From positions 1 to 30,591 of the forward strand of contig CAZQMZ010000012.1 in assembly GCA_964594865.1 (NCBI GenBank): a DNA stretch of 30,591 nucleotides. The letters are read 5' to 3'. Position numbers and translations under genes: made by a program. Below are positions 20,647-30,561 of the stretch, piece after piece. This DNA is from Caccovivens sp964594865. GTDB lineage: Bacteria > Bacillota > Clostridia > Christensenellales > UBA1242. The notes under the pieces are model-generated. The model worked only from the letters and a program-made list of their open reading frames with translations. It searched no databases and was not told where the DNA came from. Position 1 is the first letter of the stretch, and every line of letters starts with the position of its first letter.

Positions 20647-23600
20647 TTATTTAACTGAAATTCTCTTTCTGAGTTTATAGATTATGAACACAACTGCAAT
20701 GAGAACCAAAACAGCAATCACAATTGCGATGATTGAAGCGGCGTTCATAGGAGCGGTCCTGATGACTTTATAGCTGAACAACAGAATTCCACTTGGGGAC
20801 ACCACTTGAACATAATATGTTCCTTCGCTGGAAATTGTCTTTGTCATTTGACCTGTGCTTTCAGCGGTTATGCTTATGCTTTCTCCGTATACTGATGCCA
20901 CTCCACTGCTGTTGTATGACACAACTTGAAGCGTGCATTCTCCCAATTCTGCATACAAGTTTTCTGCATTGAATGTGATTGTGATGTTGCTTGTGGTTGA
21001 TTCACCTTCGCTCACCGAAATGTTGAGAGGCGCTGTTCCGCTGTTGATTGTCACAATGAATGTGAAACTGCCTATGAAACTTTCATCTTTATATAGTGAG
21101 TTGTTGCTGTTTACGGTGATGATGTAAGTTCCAACGCCTGTTTTTTCGTCAAGGTATGAAATTGGAAGTTGTGCGAGATATGTTATTCCGTTGACTGTGA
21201 TTGTTTCGACATCCAGAAGTTTGACAAGGTCGGAAGTGATGTCAACATCATCCTTGATCACACTTTCGATGTAATAGTTGGAATACATGTTGTATACATA
21301 TGAAATTCTGTATTCGTTTGAATTGATGATTGTGAATTGATAAACTTCTTCTCGCAACTCAATTTGATTCGAATTTTGGTCATATGCGGTGGCTGTGAAG
21401 TAGATTTCATAATAACCTGCTTCTGTGAAGGTGAATTCTGTGGCTGTGTCACTGAATCCTCCGTCATACACCGATCCGTTTTTCAAGACGGTTATTGTTG
21501 GATATTGTCCTGTCACATAATAGCTTGAACGTTCAATTTTGATTGTAACTTCGCTGTTGTATACCGCTTGCTTGATTGGCAGTGATGTTTCCGTTTCTCC
21601 TGTCAAAGGATTTGTGTAGGTGACAGTGAAAGGCACATCTTTAAGGAAGGTCAACGTGAATGTTTCCGTTTCTCCTCCCGCTCCGGCGCTGAACACTTGA
21701 ACATTGCCCGCTGAGTCTGTGAGAGTTATGATGTATTGTCCTGAATATGTGAGATATGTGTATTTATAATCTCCACTGCTGTATACCTGCGGGATCAATT
21801 CGATGTTTCCGTTGGAATCTACTCTTGTGATTGATATGCTGATTTCATTCTGTTCAATACCGTAATATGCCGACCACTGAAGCATGATTCTGTCCAAACC
21901 TGTGTAGCTTGACGGGACGACCACCGACCAACTTGAATAGGTTATCAAGTTTGTGCTGTCCAGCTCTCCATTGATGTTTGAAACATTGAACGTGCTCACA
22001 ATGCTGGAAGTGCTTGGGATGTAGGTTATCACAATGTAGGTTTCAAAACTTGATGTTGTGCTGTAAATGTAATAAATTTCACTTGTGATACCGTTTTTTG
22101 TGTCGGTTGAGGAATGAGTGTAAGTGATGTTTTGTTGTTGGTTTGTCCTTATTGTCACATTTGCACGGTCAGAATAGTCAAGATTTACAATATAATGGTT
22201 GGTGTATTGTCTTCCACTTGTCGTTGTGTATATCGTGCCATTCTTTTCCACAGTCGATGTCACACCATTGCTGTCCGTTTGTTCCACCCAATAACTTGAA
22301 GTGATGGATGCGAGATTGAACTGATAGATTTGGGTTGCTGGCACGCTTCCAAAGACATATGCTGGATTTCCGCTGTCGTTGATCAAATAATCTTCATCAT
22401 ACCAAATTTTCAGATAATAAGTTTCCATTTCATCCGATTGACAGGTCAACTTTTCGCCAGAGACTAGTTCTCGCCAAGTTATTCTGTCTGTGCTTATGGA
22501 GAATACAACCGGAATGAAATTGTCTTCGCTTATGTTGAAAAAGATTTGAAGTTGCGTGTAATAGGTGTTTTCATCATAAATTGTGTTTATAATTTGCGAA
22601 GTGACGTTTGTTGCTGTTGAGTCAACGATTTTGAATTGTCCTGCTGTGTTGGTGGCGTTTGTCAGGTTGGCACGTGGCAATTCGTCATATAGGACGAAGT
22701 AAATCTCTTCAATCAAATTTGTTTCATCGTCAACATCATAGATTTGCAACACATATCGATTGTTATATTGTTCTTCGGTGCTTTCAGGTGAAATTGTAAG
22801 TGTGACCAAATTGTTTCCCAAAGATGTGGTGTTTTGTGTTGCGTTTGTCAACTGCTCTGAACTTGATGGCTGATCATTCACCAAATTTCTCACAACAACG
22901 GAATATTTTCGTGTGTTGTAGGTATAACTGAAATCGCCATTTGTGATGTAATAGAGCCGTCCCAGATCTTCGTCATAGAAGGAGTATAGGGAACCGGTTG
23001 TGGAAGTGATTGGATCGGAAATCACTGTTTCTTGATATAGGTGAATTCGCTGATAGGTTGTTCCATAATTGTCGGTATATTCATACACAATCTTGACATT
23101 TTGCGTGTATGAAGTGTTGGAGTTCAATGTGAAATAGAGCAAATTTTCAGGAACGGTCACTGTGATGAGATCTGAATTTGTCCAAACTGATGAATATCCA
23201 AGCGGATTGGTTTGTTCATAGATTGTTTCGTTGTTTGCTGTGATTTTCATGCTTGTCACATAGGTGTAGGCAATTTCTGTGTCTTGAATTTGACTGTTTG
23301 TCACATTTGTGAAAGAGATATATTCTTCTGATTGTGTGTCGGTCAGCGAAGCGGAGAGCGAAACATTGTATATGTTTATGTAAAACGCTTCAAAACTGCC
23401 TGTTTGTCGGTTGTATATGCTCATAACGTTTTTATACATCGAGCCGGTTGTTCCGTCAATCAAACTTGAAATTGAAACGGTTGTGAAGGTGGCTGTGGTT
23501 GTGTCATACAACAATGCATAACCGCTCCAATATGGGCTGAGCATATAAATTCGAGTTGATTGCACACGATTTGAATTGTAGGTGTCAAGTTTTATGATTG

Positions 23601-26600
23601 CCCACTCATCGCCAAAGAAATTGATGTTTGAAAGTGAGAAACCTGTGCGAGCATAGATGTTGTGTATGGATCCCGAAACACCATAAAGAGAGGAAGAATT
23701 GACAACGTTGTTATAGTCGGTGATTGTGTAATTTTTCACTTCGTCGTCTCCGGTGGTGTAGGAGATGAGATTTTGATAAGACGCTTGATCTTCATCGTCT
23801 GAAGCGGAATAGTCGACAACATAGATTGTGTAGATTGTCATGTTTCCAGCTCTGTCAGTTTCCACCACTTCATAATATTGATTTGTTGCAAGAGACGTCA
23901 AGGAGTTTACTGTGTCAAAATCATCTGCAGTGAAATTGTTTGGACTTGTTTCGCGTTCTGTCAAATCGGAATCATATTTCGAACTGAATGTTCTGATGTA
24001 GGTTACATAGTCTTGTGAACTTTGCAAGGTTGCCAAATAACTTGCGGTCACGGTGTATGAATAGTATGCAAAATATTGATTTGTGCTGTTTGAGATGTTA
24101 TAGCTTGTTTCGGACAAATCAGTCGTTGAGTTGTTTGAAGCAGTGAGATATGTTCTCAAAGTGCTTGCGTCAAGCGAGATCAGTCCGTTCTGTGAAGTCA
24201 AATTCACAAGATTGGTTATGTTTGTTGACGGAGCGGAAAGGTCGATGTTTATTCGTTTTGTGGTTGAAGAATAATATCCGCTCACTGCCGAATTTTGATT
24301 GAATTGCATGGTTATGTCAACATATCCGCCATTGACATAAACACCACTCAAAGCGCTCAAATTCAAGGTGGCAACATATGTGTTGTTGTTTTGCAAAGTT
24401 GGAGAAGACGACCATATGTTTACGTTGGTGTCTGCCGTCCAAGTGACAGTGTCGCCAGAACTTTCTTTCGTTATTGTGTATGAGAAAGATTGTCCTGAGA
24501 TTGTGATTGTGTCAACTTCGACTGTATATTTGTCTGTGGAAGCATTCCAAGAAAGAACAACTTGAGATTGATTGGTGTAATATGCTTGAGAGATTGAACC
24601 GCTTGTATATACTATGGAGTTTGGAGTGGAATTGTCAACCAAAGTGACATTGAAGTCAGGTGTTGCTGATTCAATGACAAATTTGAAGGTTATGCTGTCC
24701 ACATAGCTGTTGTCGCCTGTGCCGGTGCCATAGAAGCCTTGATAGATTATGACATAATATTCTCCTGCTTCAGTCAAGCTTCCAAGAAGACCGCCATTTC
24801 TGCTGCTGTAAAATACCAAAAATCCATTTTCATCCACAACAGCTGTGCTCAGTGTTGGAGAGCTTACATTGGAATTTGTCACACCGATCAAGTTTGAAGT
24901 TGAAAGTCCGTCTTTATAAATTTCGGCATAAAGCACATATTCACGAATGGTTTGAGAAGAATAATATTCGTTCATGCCTTCTTCGCTTTCGACAACAAAA
25001 TCTGTGCCATTCATATGGACGTATGTTGTGTATTTATATTGTGGAATATAGACATTGACAGGCACTTTGTTTGTTGTCAAAACTGTTGTGACAGTGCCGT
25101 TGTTATATAGGAACGTGTTGTCGCTGTTTCCTTCTGCACTGTTCGGGAAGGTCACAATGATGTCTGCGGAAATGTCGTTGTCGAACATTGCAACAAAGAT
25201 ATCTCCGCCCACAATACTTTCTTGGTGATCGCCATAGGTTGAAGGGGCACTGATGACTTCATTTCGGTCAACATACAAAACAAATGTTCGTGTGACGTAG
25301 TCTTTTTCACTTACACCACTTCCGCCGCTCGTCGTGACATATGTTCTTGTGATGACGTATTTTCCTGCGGCTGTCACGCCGTCGCTGAGATTGATGTCAT
25401 AGGTCACAGCGGTGGTTGAACTAGTTTCCGACAAATCATAAGTGGTGTTTGATGGGCTATCTGAGAGAGTGTAATAATAATATGTCACATTTTCTGCAGT
25501 GTAAGAAGTGGCGGTGTATGCATAATAATCAATGCTCACGGATTCAACTTGATATTGGTTTTCTCCCGAATCATCAGAAGAAGTTGGAATAATTGAAATT
25601 GTGAAAGTTGTTCTCATACTGCTTGGCGTGAGATAGGTCGTCAATCTGGATGCACTCTCATCAACCTGTGTTGTGTTGGAAGACAATATTTCTGTTTCTC
25701 CGCTTGAAGTTTGATAGGTGATTGCAAACTGCGATGTGTCAAAACTCACGATGATGGTCTGCCTTGCGCTGTAATAGTTTGTGTATTGTCCAACATATGT
25801 GGTGTCATAATTTAACAGATATTGAGTGTTTGCGACGTCTCGGATAAGGACTGTGAAAGTGTATTCGTCGTCACCAACTGGCAAGGTGTAAGAATAATTT
25901 CCGGATGAAGAGTGATATTCATCGTCAGTGCCAAGATAATAGAAAGCTTGGTTGATTTTGATTGTGAAATACATTCCTTGATAACTTGAAATCAGGCTAC
26001 TGCTCGGTGGTGAGATGCTGCTAAGATTGCCACCGCTCAAATATTGCATAAATCGTGCCGTGGTGCCGTCGTTTACATCATTCAGAGTGTATAGTTTTTC
26101 ATATATGAGTGTGTATATATCCATTGCAGTGGTGTTTGTGCAATTCGCACCAGGCGTATAGAAGTTGTATGTGTCGCTATAAGAGTCGAAAGTTGAAGCA
26201 ATGGAAGTAGGTGAGTATGTTGTATACAAGTCGGAATCAAAGTTGATCATGTAAATTCCTTTGTAACTTGTCCAATGAAGTGTGGAAGTTTCAGAGATAT
26301 ACATGGTGGAAGAAGTCAGCTCATATGACGAGGTTGAACCGTTATAAAGCGCAAAATTTGGAGTGGTGTTGTCAATGAAGAAAACATCCATTGTGTGATT
26401 TCCCGCTTGGTCATATATGTCCACGATATAGAGTCCAGCGTTAAAGAAGACATATTGTGACGAAACTTGGTCGCCAATGTCATAGTCAACTGTGTTGGTC
26501 AAAGTGTCAAGCCAATTGTTGTTCAGTCCGCTCATATCCAAAACACTGTTGACAGGAAGAACATCCGAAGAAATCAAAATGCCAAGCAAACTTGAAAGAT

Positions 26601-28857
26601 TGCTTGATGTGGTGTAATAGGATGCATCTTGAAGTTGGAAATAGCGATAATATCCATACGAACTTGCACCACTCTTTTTGTTTGTCCAAGAGATGACCAT
26701 GCTTTGATTTGTTGCCAGAGTTTCCATTTCGCTGATGATTGTATAATTGTTTGTGCCTGAAACTTGTTGAACATTTCTGCCTGTCACGCCTTCAATTTCT
26801 TCTTTGTCAATGGTGAAATATTGCTCCGTCTCAAAACCACTTGTTGAGTTGATGCTGACATTTGCAGAAGTGAGCTGATTGGTGTAATACAGTCTTATGG
26901 TGTAGTGGGCGCTTGCCAGCAAAGTCACTGAATAATTTTCTCTATCGACTTGATAATATTGGTTAGTTCCCAAAGCAAGCATGTTTGTGAGAGAAATTCC
27001 TTGCTCACCATTGAAAGTGTCGAGATAATTTCCATCGAAATCTTGAGCATAAATTTGAACGGTGACAGATTTGTTGTAATAATCAAGTTGTGTTGTGTCA
27101 GTGACGACAATGCTTTGGTTGTAATATTTGTTGGAATAGACATCTTCACCTGCTTCAGTTTGCACCGAAATGGTCGGTTGACTGCTGACAATTTCAAACA
27201 AAAAGACCTGATAGAACGTTGTGGTCAAGTCGATATTTCCTGTTGCTGAACTGCGATAGTTTTCAAAGGTGTAGGTGATGATGTAGATATAAATTCCAGC
27301 GCCACTTTGTGTTCTGCCGTCAAAAGATGTTTGATATAATTTGCCAATGTTTCCATAATTGCTGCTGTCGTATGAAGCTCCAACCGAAGAATTTGTTGAA
27401 AAGATGTAATTTATGCTGTTTGAGCCTGTTGAAAGTGTGGCATTTGAAGTGATTTTGATTGGTGTTTGGTTTGTTTGAACAATCTCAAAATCTTCGCTTT
27501 CCAGAAGGCTGTTGACATATCCCAAAATGTTTCCTGCGGTGAAAGAAGTTGAATCTTGTGAATATGAAGAATTTGAATTCAAAAATCCACTTGTTATATC
27601 CGCGCTGTTTTCAAACACACCATATTTATAGTCATATGATTTCAACTCTTTGGTTGGGCGAACATTGTTTTCATCTGGGTCGGAGTCATAGTCAGTGTAT
27701 GTCATTTGATAGCCATACATATAAATCAAATAGTTTTTGGACATACTTGAAAGTCCGTCCAAATCATATTTTGCTGTGTCATCACCAGAAGAAACAACCT
27801 TGATTGCGTTCAAAGTGACTTGATAGTTTCCCACATCGGTGAAATAAATTCGAACAGTGTTGTCGCTTCTTTGCAGAATATACACAATGTCATCATCGTC
27901 ATCACCAATGGAAACAATTCCATTTTCTTCGTCATAAGTGACTGTTGAAGTGTATGTGGAGTTTGAAAGAGTTTTGCTTATTTGAACTTCAAATCGGGTG
28001 GCGTCATATTCAATGTATGGAATTTGGTTTGCTGTGCCGATTGACGAATAGTTGGAATATAGATAAGTTGTGGTGGAGGCTGAAATTGTGCTGTCAAAAC
28101 CGCTATTTGTGACATTTGGCTGTGAGCTTGTGAAATAGTTGGAGTTATCAAGGACATAGAAACTGTAGATGAGATTGATTTGTCTGTCCGTGATGTTTTC
28201 ATCTGTGCCATCTGCACTTTCAAGGAGATACATTTGAATGGAAATTGTGTAAACTCCTTCCACAACATTGTTGCCATCCATAATGCTGATTGTCGAAGTA
28301 TCGCTGGCAGAGCCAGCAAATGTCATTTCGAATTTTTGTGCGGTCAGAGTTGGCCCATTTGCGAAATATAAACCGCTATTATCAACGAAGTTGCTTGTTG
28401 AGATGTCTTGATCCACACCATTGATATATAAGTCGATATGCGCGATGTTGTAATAATAGAAATGTGTGGAGTCGGTGTAATATAGATAGTTACTGATATC
28501 ACTAGCGACAGTAAGACCGTCCAAAGAATAACCAGTTCCATTTGTTGCAAAAGAGAGTGTGAAATAGTTTCCGTAGTATGAGTTATACAAATATGTATTA
28601 TAACTTGAAATCAATCCGCTTGAATATGAAGTTTTTGCGCTATTGAGATCATAAAATTCTTCTCGAACCAAGAAAAAATATTCTGACAAATCTTGATTGG
28701 CGACATCGTCTTGGTCGACAAGTTCTCCTGCAACAAAATCAGCATAGCTTGTTGCAATTTCCTGCGACTTGAACAATGTGAAAAACCCTGCACTCATAAA
28801 ACAAAATGCAAAGAAAATGTAAAATATATTTGTGAAAACAAAATTACTTTTTTTCAT
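20647..28857 (-). CDS. Giant cell-surface protein, 2736 aa
   Basis: Largest gene in the window. The N-terminus MKKSNFVFTNIFYIFFAFCF with a long hydrophobic core is a signal peptide or anchor. The C-terminus has a transmembrane helix (about 2706-2728, IIAIVIAVLVLIAVVFIIY) and a basic tail KLRKRISVK; there is no sortase motif. The body is extremely rich in Ser, Thr, Asn and Tyr, with few Lys. Ig-like unit signatures recur (YIVDIYDQAGNHTMDVFFID, YYEVVETDRAGNMTIYTIYV, YIITLTDSAGNVQVFS), as do joins such as DNTTPNF near residue 827 and SATPDFNV near 1397. The plan matches the 1465-aa protein it converges on, so they are probably functional relatives, though not near-identical copies. AGAGG precedes the ATG. 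The frame is unbroken over 8.2 kb, so it is maintained by selection. Ligand unknown. Confidence 0.8.
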   Translation of the reverse strand: MKKSNFVFTNIFYIFFAFCFMSAGFFTLFKSQEIATSYADFVAGELVDQDDVANQDLSEYFFLVREEFYDLNSAKTSYSSGLISSYNTYLYNSYYGNYFTLSFATNGTGYSLDGLTVASDISNYLYYTDSTHFYYYNIAHIDLYINGVDQDISTSNFVDNSGLYFANGPTLTAQKFEMTFAGSASDTSTISIMDGNNVVEGVYTISIQMYLLESADGTDENITDRQINLIYSFYVLDNSNYFTSSQPNVTNSGFDSTISASTTTYLYSNYSSIGTANQIPYIEYDATRFEVQISKTLSNSTYTSTVTYDEENGIVSIGDDDDDIVYILQRSDNTVRIYFTDVGNYQVTLNAIKVVSSGDDTAKYDLDGLSSMSKNYLIYMYGYQMTYTDYDSDPDENNVRPTKELKSYDYKYGVFENSADITSGFLNSNSSYSQDSTSFTAGNILGYVNSLLESEDFEIVQTNQTPIKITSNATLSTGSNSINYIFSTNSSVGASYDSSNYGNIGKLYQTSFDGRTQSGAGIYIYIITYTFENYRSSATGNIDLTTTFYQVFLFEIVSSQPTISVQTEAGEDVYSNKYYNQSIVVTDTTQLDYYNKSVTVQIYAQDFDGNYLDTFNGEQGISLTNMLALGTNQYYQVDRENYSVTLLASAHYTIRLYYTNQLTSANVSINSTSGFETEQYFTIDKEEIEGVTGRNVQQVSGTNNYTIISEMETLATNQSMVISWTNKKSGASSYGYYRYFQLQDASYYTTSSNLSSLLGILISSDVLPVNSVLDMSGLNNNWLDTLTNTVDYDIGDQVSSQYVFFNAGLYIVDIYDQAGNHTMDVFFIDNTTPNFALYNGSTSSYELTSSTMYISETSTLHWTSYKGIYMINFDSDLYTTYSPTSIASTFDSYSDTYNFYTPGANCTNTTAMDIYTLIYEKLYTLNDVNDGTTARFMQYLSGGNLSSISPPSSSLISSYQGMYFTIKINQAFYYLGTDDEYHSSSGNYSYTLPVGDDEYTFTVLIRDVANTQYLLNYDTTYVGQYTNYYSARQTIIVSFDTSQFAITYQTSSGETEILSSNTTQVDESASRLTTYLTPSSMRTTFTISIIPTSSDDSGENQYQVESVSIDYYAYTATSYTAENVTYYYYTLSDSPSNTTYDLSETSSTTAVTYDINLSDGVTAAGKYVITRTYVTTSGGSGVSEKDYVTRTFVLYVDRNEVISAPSTYGDHQESIVGGDIFVAMFDNDISADIIVTFPNSAEGNSDNTFLYNNGTVTTVLTTNKVPVNVYIPQYKYTTYVHMNGTDFVVESEEGMNEYYSSQTIREYVLYAEIYKDGLSTSNLIGVTNSNVSSPTLSTAVVDENGFLVFYSSRNGGLLGSLTEAGEYYVIIYQGFYGTGTGDNSYVDSITFKFVIESATPDFNVTLVDNSTPNSIVYTSGSISQAYYTNQSQVVLSWNASTDKYTVEVDTITISGQSFSYTITKESSGDTVTWTADTNVNIWSSSPTLQNNNTYVATLNLSALSGVYVNGGYVDITMQFNQNSAVSGYYSSTTKRINIDLSAPSTNITNLVNLTSQNGLISLDASTLRTYLTASNNSTTDLSETSYNISNSTNQYFAYYSYTVTASYLATLQSSQDYVTYIRTFSSKYDSDLTERETSPNNFTADDFDTVNSLTSLATNQYYEVVETDRAGNMTIYTIYVVDYSASDDEDQASYQNLISYTTGDDEVKNYTITDYNNVVNSSSLYGVSGSIHNIYARTGFSLSNINFFGDEWAIIKLDTYNSNRVQSTRIYMLSPYWSGYALLYDTTTATFTTVSISSLIDGTTGSMYKNVMSIYNRQTGSFEAFYINIYNVSLSASLTDTQSEEYISFTNVTNSQIQDTEIAYTYVTSMKITANNETIYEQTNPLGYSSVWTNSDLITVTVPENLLYFTLNSNTSYTQNVKIVYEYTDNYGTTYQRIHLYQETVISDPITSTTGSLYSFYDEDLGRLYYITNGDFSYTYNTRKYSVVVRNLVNDQPSSSEQLTNATQNTTSLGNNLVTLTISPESTEEQYNNRYVLQIYDVDDETNLIEEIYFVLYDELPRANLTNATNTAGQFKIVDSTATNVTSQIINTIYDENTYYTQLQIFFNISEDNFIPVVFSISTDRITWRELVSGEKLTCQSDEMETYYLKIWYDEDYLINDSGNPAYVFGSVPATQIYQFNLASITSSYWVEQTDSNGVTSTVEKNGTIYTTTSGRQYTNHYIVNLDYSDRANVTIRTNQQQNITYTHSSTDTKNGITSEIYYIYSTTSSFETYIVITYIPSTSSIVSTFNVSNINGELDSTNLITYSSWSVVVPSSYTGLDRIMLQWSAYYGIEQNEISISITRVDSNGNIELIPQVYSSGDYKYTYLTYSGQYIITLTDSAGNVQVFSAGAGGETETFTLTFLKDVPFTVTYTNPLTGETETSLPIKQAVYNSEVTIKIERSSYYVTGQYPTITVLKNGSVYDGGFSDTATEFTFTEAGYYEIYFTATAYDQNSNQIELREEVYQFTIINSNEYRISYVYNMYSNYYIESVIKDDVDITSDLVKLLDVETITVNGITYLAQLPISYLDEKTGVGTYIITVNSNNSLYKDESFIGSFTFIVTINSGTAPLNISVSEGESTTSNITITFNAENLYAELGECTLQVVSYNSSGVASVYGESISITAESTGQMTKTISSEGTYYVQVVSPSGILLFSYKVIRTAPMNAASIIAIVIAVLVLIAVVFIIYKLRKRISVK

Positions 28858-28881
28858 ATCAACCTCTTTTGTCCTAAAAAC

Positions 28882-28909
28882 ATTTTATCACAAAGAAAAA
28901 ATATTTCAA
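28882..28909 (-). promoter_or_regulatory. Promoter of the 2736-aa gene
   Basis: On the minus strand: TTGAAA (28909-28904), 16 bp, TAAAAT (28887-28882), with TGTGA before the -10. Confidence 0.6.
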
Positions 28910-29190
28910 AACAAATTATTATGTTTTTAATATATTTATTATATATAAAATAACAAATAAAATACGAATAAAACACGAAAAAAGTTTTTAATCGATTTAA
29001 AATAAATAAAAAAAATACATTTTTTTTAAAACAGCCGAAGAAACCGAACGAAAAAATTTTTCAAAAAAAATAAAAAAAATGTTAAAAAATAATAAAAAAT
29101 CAATAAAAAATATAAAAAAATCAATAAAAATTTAATAAAAAATGATTTTTTTTAATTATTTTTCTTTTTTTTATACAAATTATTTTTTAT
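28910..29190. other. A-rich gene-free spacer with phased A-tracts
   Basis: Repeated short units such as AATAAAAAATCAATAAAAA between 29060 and 29150, with no gene. A TATACA hexamer at 29172-29177 could be the -10 of the following gene, which has no Shine-Dalgarno sequence. Confidence 0.5.
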
Positions 29191-29808
29191 ATGAACGAAT
29201 TTAAAAATTTTTTAAAGAAACTGTTACTATATATAAGTGCGTTTGTGCCAATGTATGTTTTGGTTCTTCTCAGACTTGTTGTGGAGATTGTCAATCAAAA
29301 TTTGACTTTCAATTTTTTGAATACACTGAACTTTGTCACAGCTCTCGTCTTGATTTTTGCAGGTGTGGGCGGGCTTGTTTGGAGTGTCAAGTTTTCCAAG
29401 GAAAAAGCGGTGGAAATTCAAATAATTTCCAAGCGAAACATAACCGATCAACATTTTTTGGGTTACTTCTCTCTTTTCGTCTTTTTTGCCATTCCGCTCG
29501 ACCTTTCTCTTGTGAGTGCCTATTGTGTGTATGTTGTTGTGCTGATCATGATTGGCATTGTCTATATCAACAACTCGCTTTTTTATATCAATCCACTTCT
29601 CAATCTGTTGGGATATAATTTTTATGACATCAAATATAAAGAACTGAACGGCACAGAAGTGAAAACCGCAAAGATGTTCTTTCGAGGTGAGTTCATCATT
29701 GAAGACAAAACTTATTGGGCTAGGGTGAAGAATAAACATTTCACATTTGTCGACTCCAAACATAAGGATGCACAACGTGAGAGCGACTTTAAGGGCATAA
29801 AAAAATGA
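29191..29808 (+). CDS. Four-helix membrane protein, KwaA-like, 205 aa
   Basis: Four hydrophobic helices (about residues 9-32, 44-66, 88-105, 108-128) are followed by INPLLNLLGYNFYDIKYKEL and a soluble C-terminal domain of about 60 residues (RGEFIIEDKTYWARVKNKHF). The order of four helices, NP-x-L-x-x-x-GY motif and cytosolic tail resembles KwaA, the membrane component of the Kiwa anti-phage system, but I cannot confirm this by search. The partner KwaB (DUF4868) is not found in the 750 bp downstream or upstream. It would then be a solitary KwaA-like protein or an unrelated family of similar shape. No Shine-Dalgarno precedes the ATG, so a short or absent leader is likely. Confidence 0.55.
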   Translation: MNEFKNFLKKLLLYISAFVPMYVLVLLRLVVEIVNQNLTFNFLNTLNFVTALVLIFAGVGGLVWSVKFSKEKAVEIQIISKRNITDQHFLGYFSLFVFFAIPLDLSLVSAYCVYVVVLIMIGIVYINNSLFYINPLLNLLGYNFYDIKYKELNGTEVKTAKMFFRGEFIIEDKTYWARVKNKHFTFVDSKHKDAQRESDFKGIKK

Positions 29809-29848
29809 AAAATAAGGATGAGATCAAAATGAGGTTGAAAGGATATCG

Positions 29849-29896
29849 TGAATATAAGAGTTTGTGAATATAAGAGTTTGTGAATATAAGAGTTTG
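29849..29896 (+). repeat. Perfect 3 x 16-bp tandem repeat
   Basis: TGAATATAAGAGTTTG occurs three times without mismatch directly after the membrane protein gene. It is a likely variable-number locus. Confidence 0.9.
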
Positions 29897-29906
29897 TTTT
29901 GTCTTT

Positions 29907-29946
29907 TTATCTAATTTGTCTAATCATTATAGATTATATTAGATAA
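29907..29946. other. Nested inverted repeat
   Basis: TTATCTAAT (29907-29915) pairs with ATTAGATAA (29938-29946), and inside it TAATC (29921-29925) pairs with GATTA (29932-29936). It has no T run, so it is not a classical terminator; a protein site or RNA element is possible. Confidence 0.55.
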
Positions 29947-30278
29947 TGCAGTCCCTTATTATATAAATAAGAAAAGGCAAACTTATATAAGATTTTAATC
30001 TTTGAATTTCTTTTGACTTTTTTTTACATTAGATAGAGAAAGAAATTGTCAAAAAGGAAGAATGAAGCCGGTTATCGCTTGAAAATCTTGCTTAAATTTG
30101 GTCTAATCTTCAAAAATTTTGCCTATTTTTTGTCTGTTTCTTGAAAAAATTTTTTAAAAAAAATCGTGGATTTTCGACAAAAAAGGGTGATTTTTGCGAA
30201 CACTCGGCGAGACGTCTTTTTGTTTGAAAAAAATTGAAAAAATTTTTTGAAAAAATTAAAATTTTTTTGAAAAAACTG
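29947..30278. other. Gene-free region ending in phased A/T tracts before the rRNA promoter
   Basis: Two small palindromes (CTTATT/AATAAG near 29955-29971 and CTTATATAAG near 29982-29991) and no credible gene. From 30227 to 30277, runs GAAAAAA / TTTTTT alternate just upstream of the rRNA promoter and look like an UP element or bent DNA that boosts rRNA transcription. Confidence 0.5.
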
Positions 30279-30308
30279 TTGACAAACGTTTTTTTGGTGT
30301 GGTAGAAT
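30279..30308 (+). promoter_or_regulatory. rRNA promoter
   Basis: TTGACA (30279-30284), 18 bp, TAGAAT (30303-30308), behind A/T tracts. Start of transcription expected near 30315. Confidence 0.8.
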
Positions 30309-30314
30309 ACCAAT

Positions 30315-30561
30315 GCTGACGCGCCAATGATTTTGTTTGACGCAAAAGTTGAAGGTTTCAACTGTCGGCAAAGTTCTTTGACAACTACATATTATGAAGA
30401 TTAAAGTCAAATATTGATACGAGTTTAACTTAGGCAAATTGACAATATGTTTTTTTGCCGAAAATTTAAAACGTAATACGAATATTTGCATACTCAATAG
30501 TCGAGTAAAGAGAAATTGTTTGATTTTTCAAACAATCGCGAAAATGCTAAGTAAATCCAAT
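30315..30561 (+). promoter_or_regulatory. 23S rRNA leader with boxA and processing hairpins
   Basis: GTTCTTTGACAAC (30373-30385) matches the boxA antitermination element of rRNA operons. Hairpins AGTTGAA/TTCAACT (30347-30363) and the perfect 9-bp ATTGTTTGA/TCAAACAAT (30515-30536) lie in the leader. The leader contains no 16S rRNA or tRNA. Confidence 0.7.

Noticed and set aside
16284..28793. Many antisense and alternative-frame ORFs within the two giant genes
   Set aside because: Short, without ribosome binding sites, rich in His/Gln/Leu or Val/Ser as expected from reading biased repetitive codons in the wrong frame.
30110..30497. Minus-strand ORFs of 83 and 124 codons over the rRNA leader
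   Set aside because: They read through the A/T tracts, promoter and boxA leader; Phe/Lys-rich low-complexity products.
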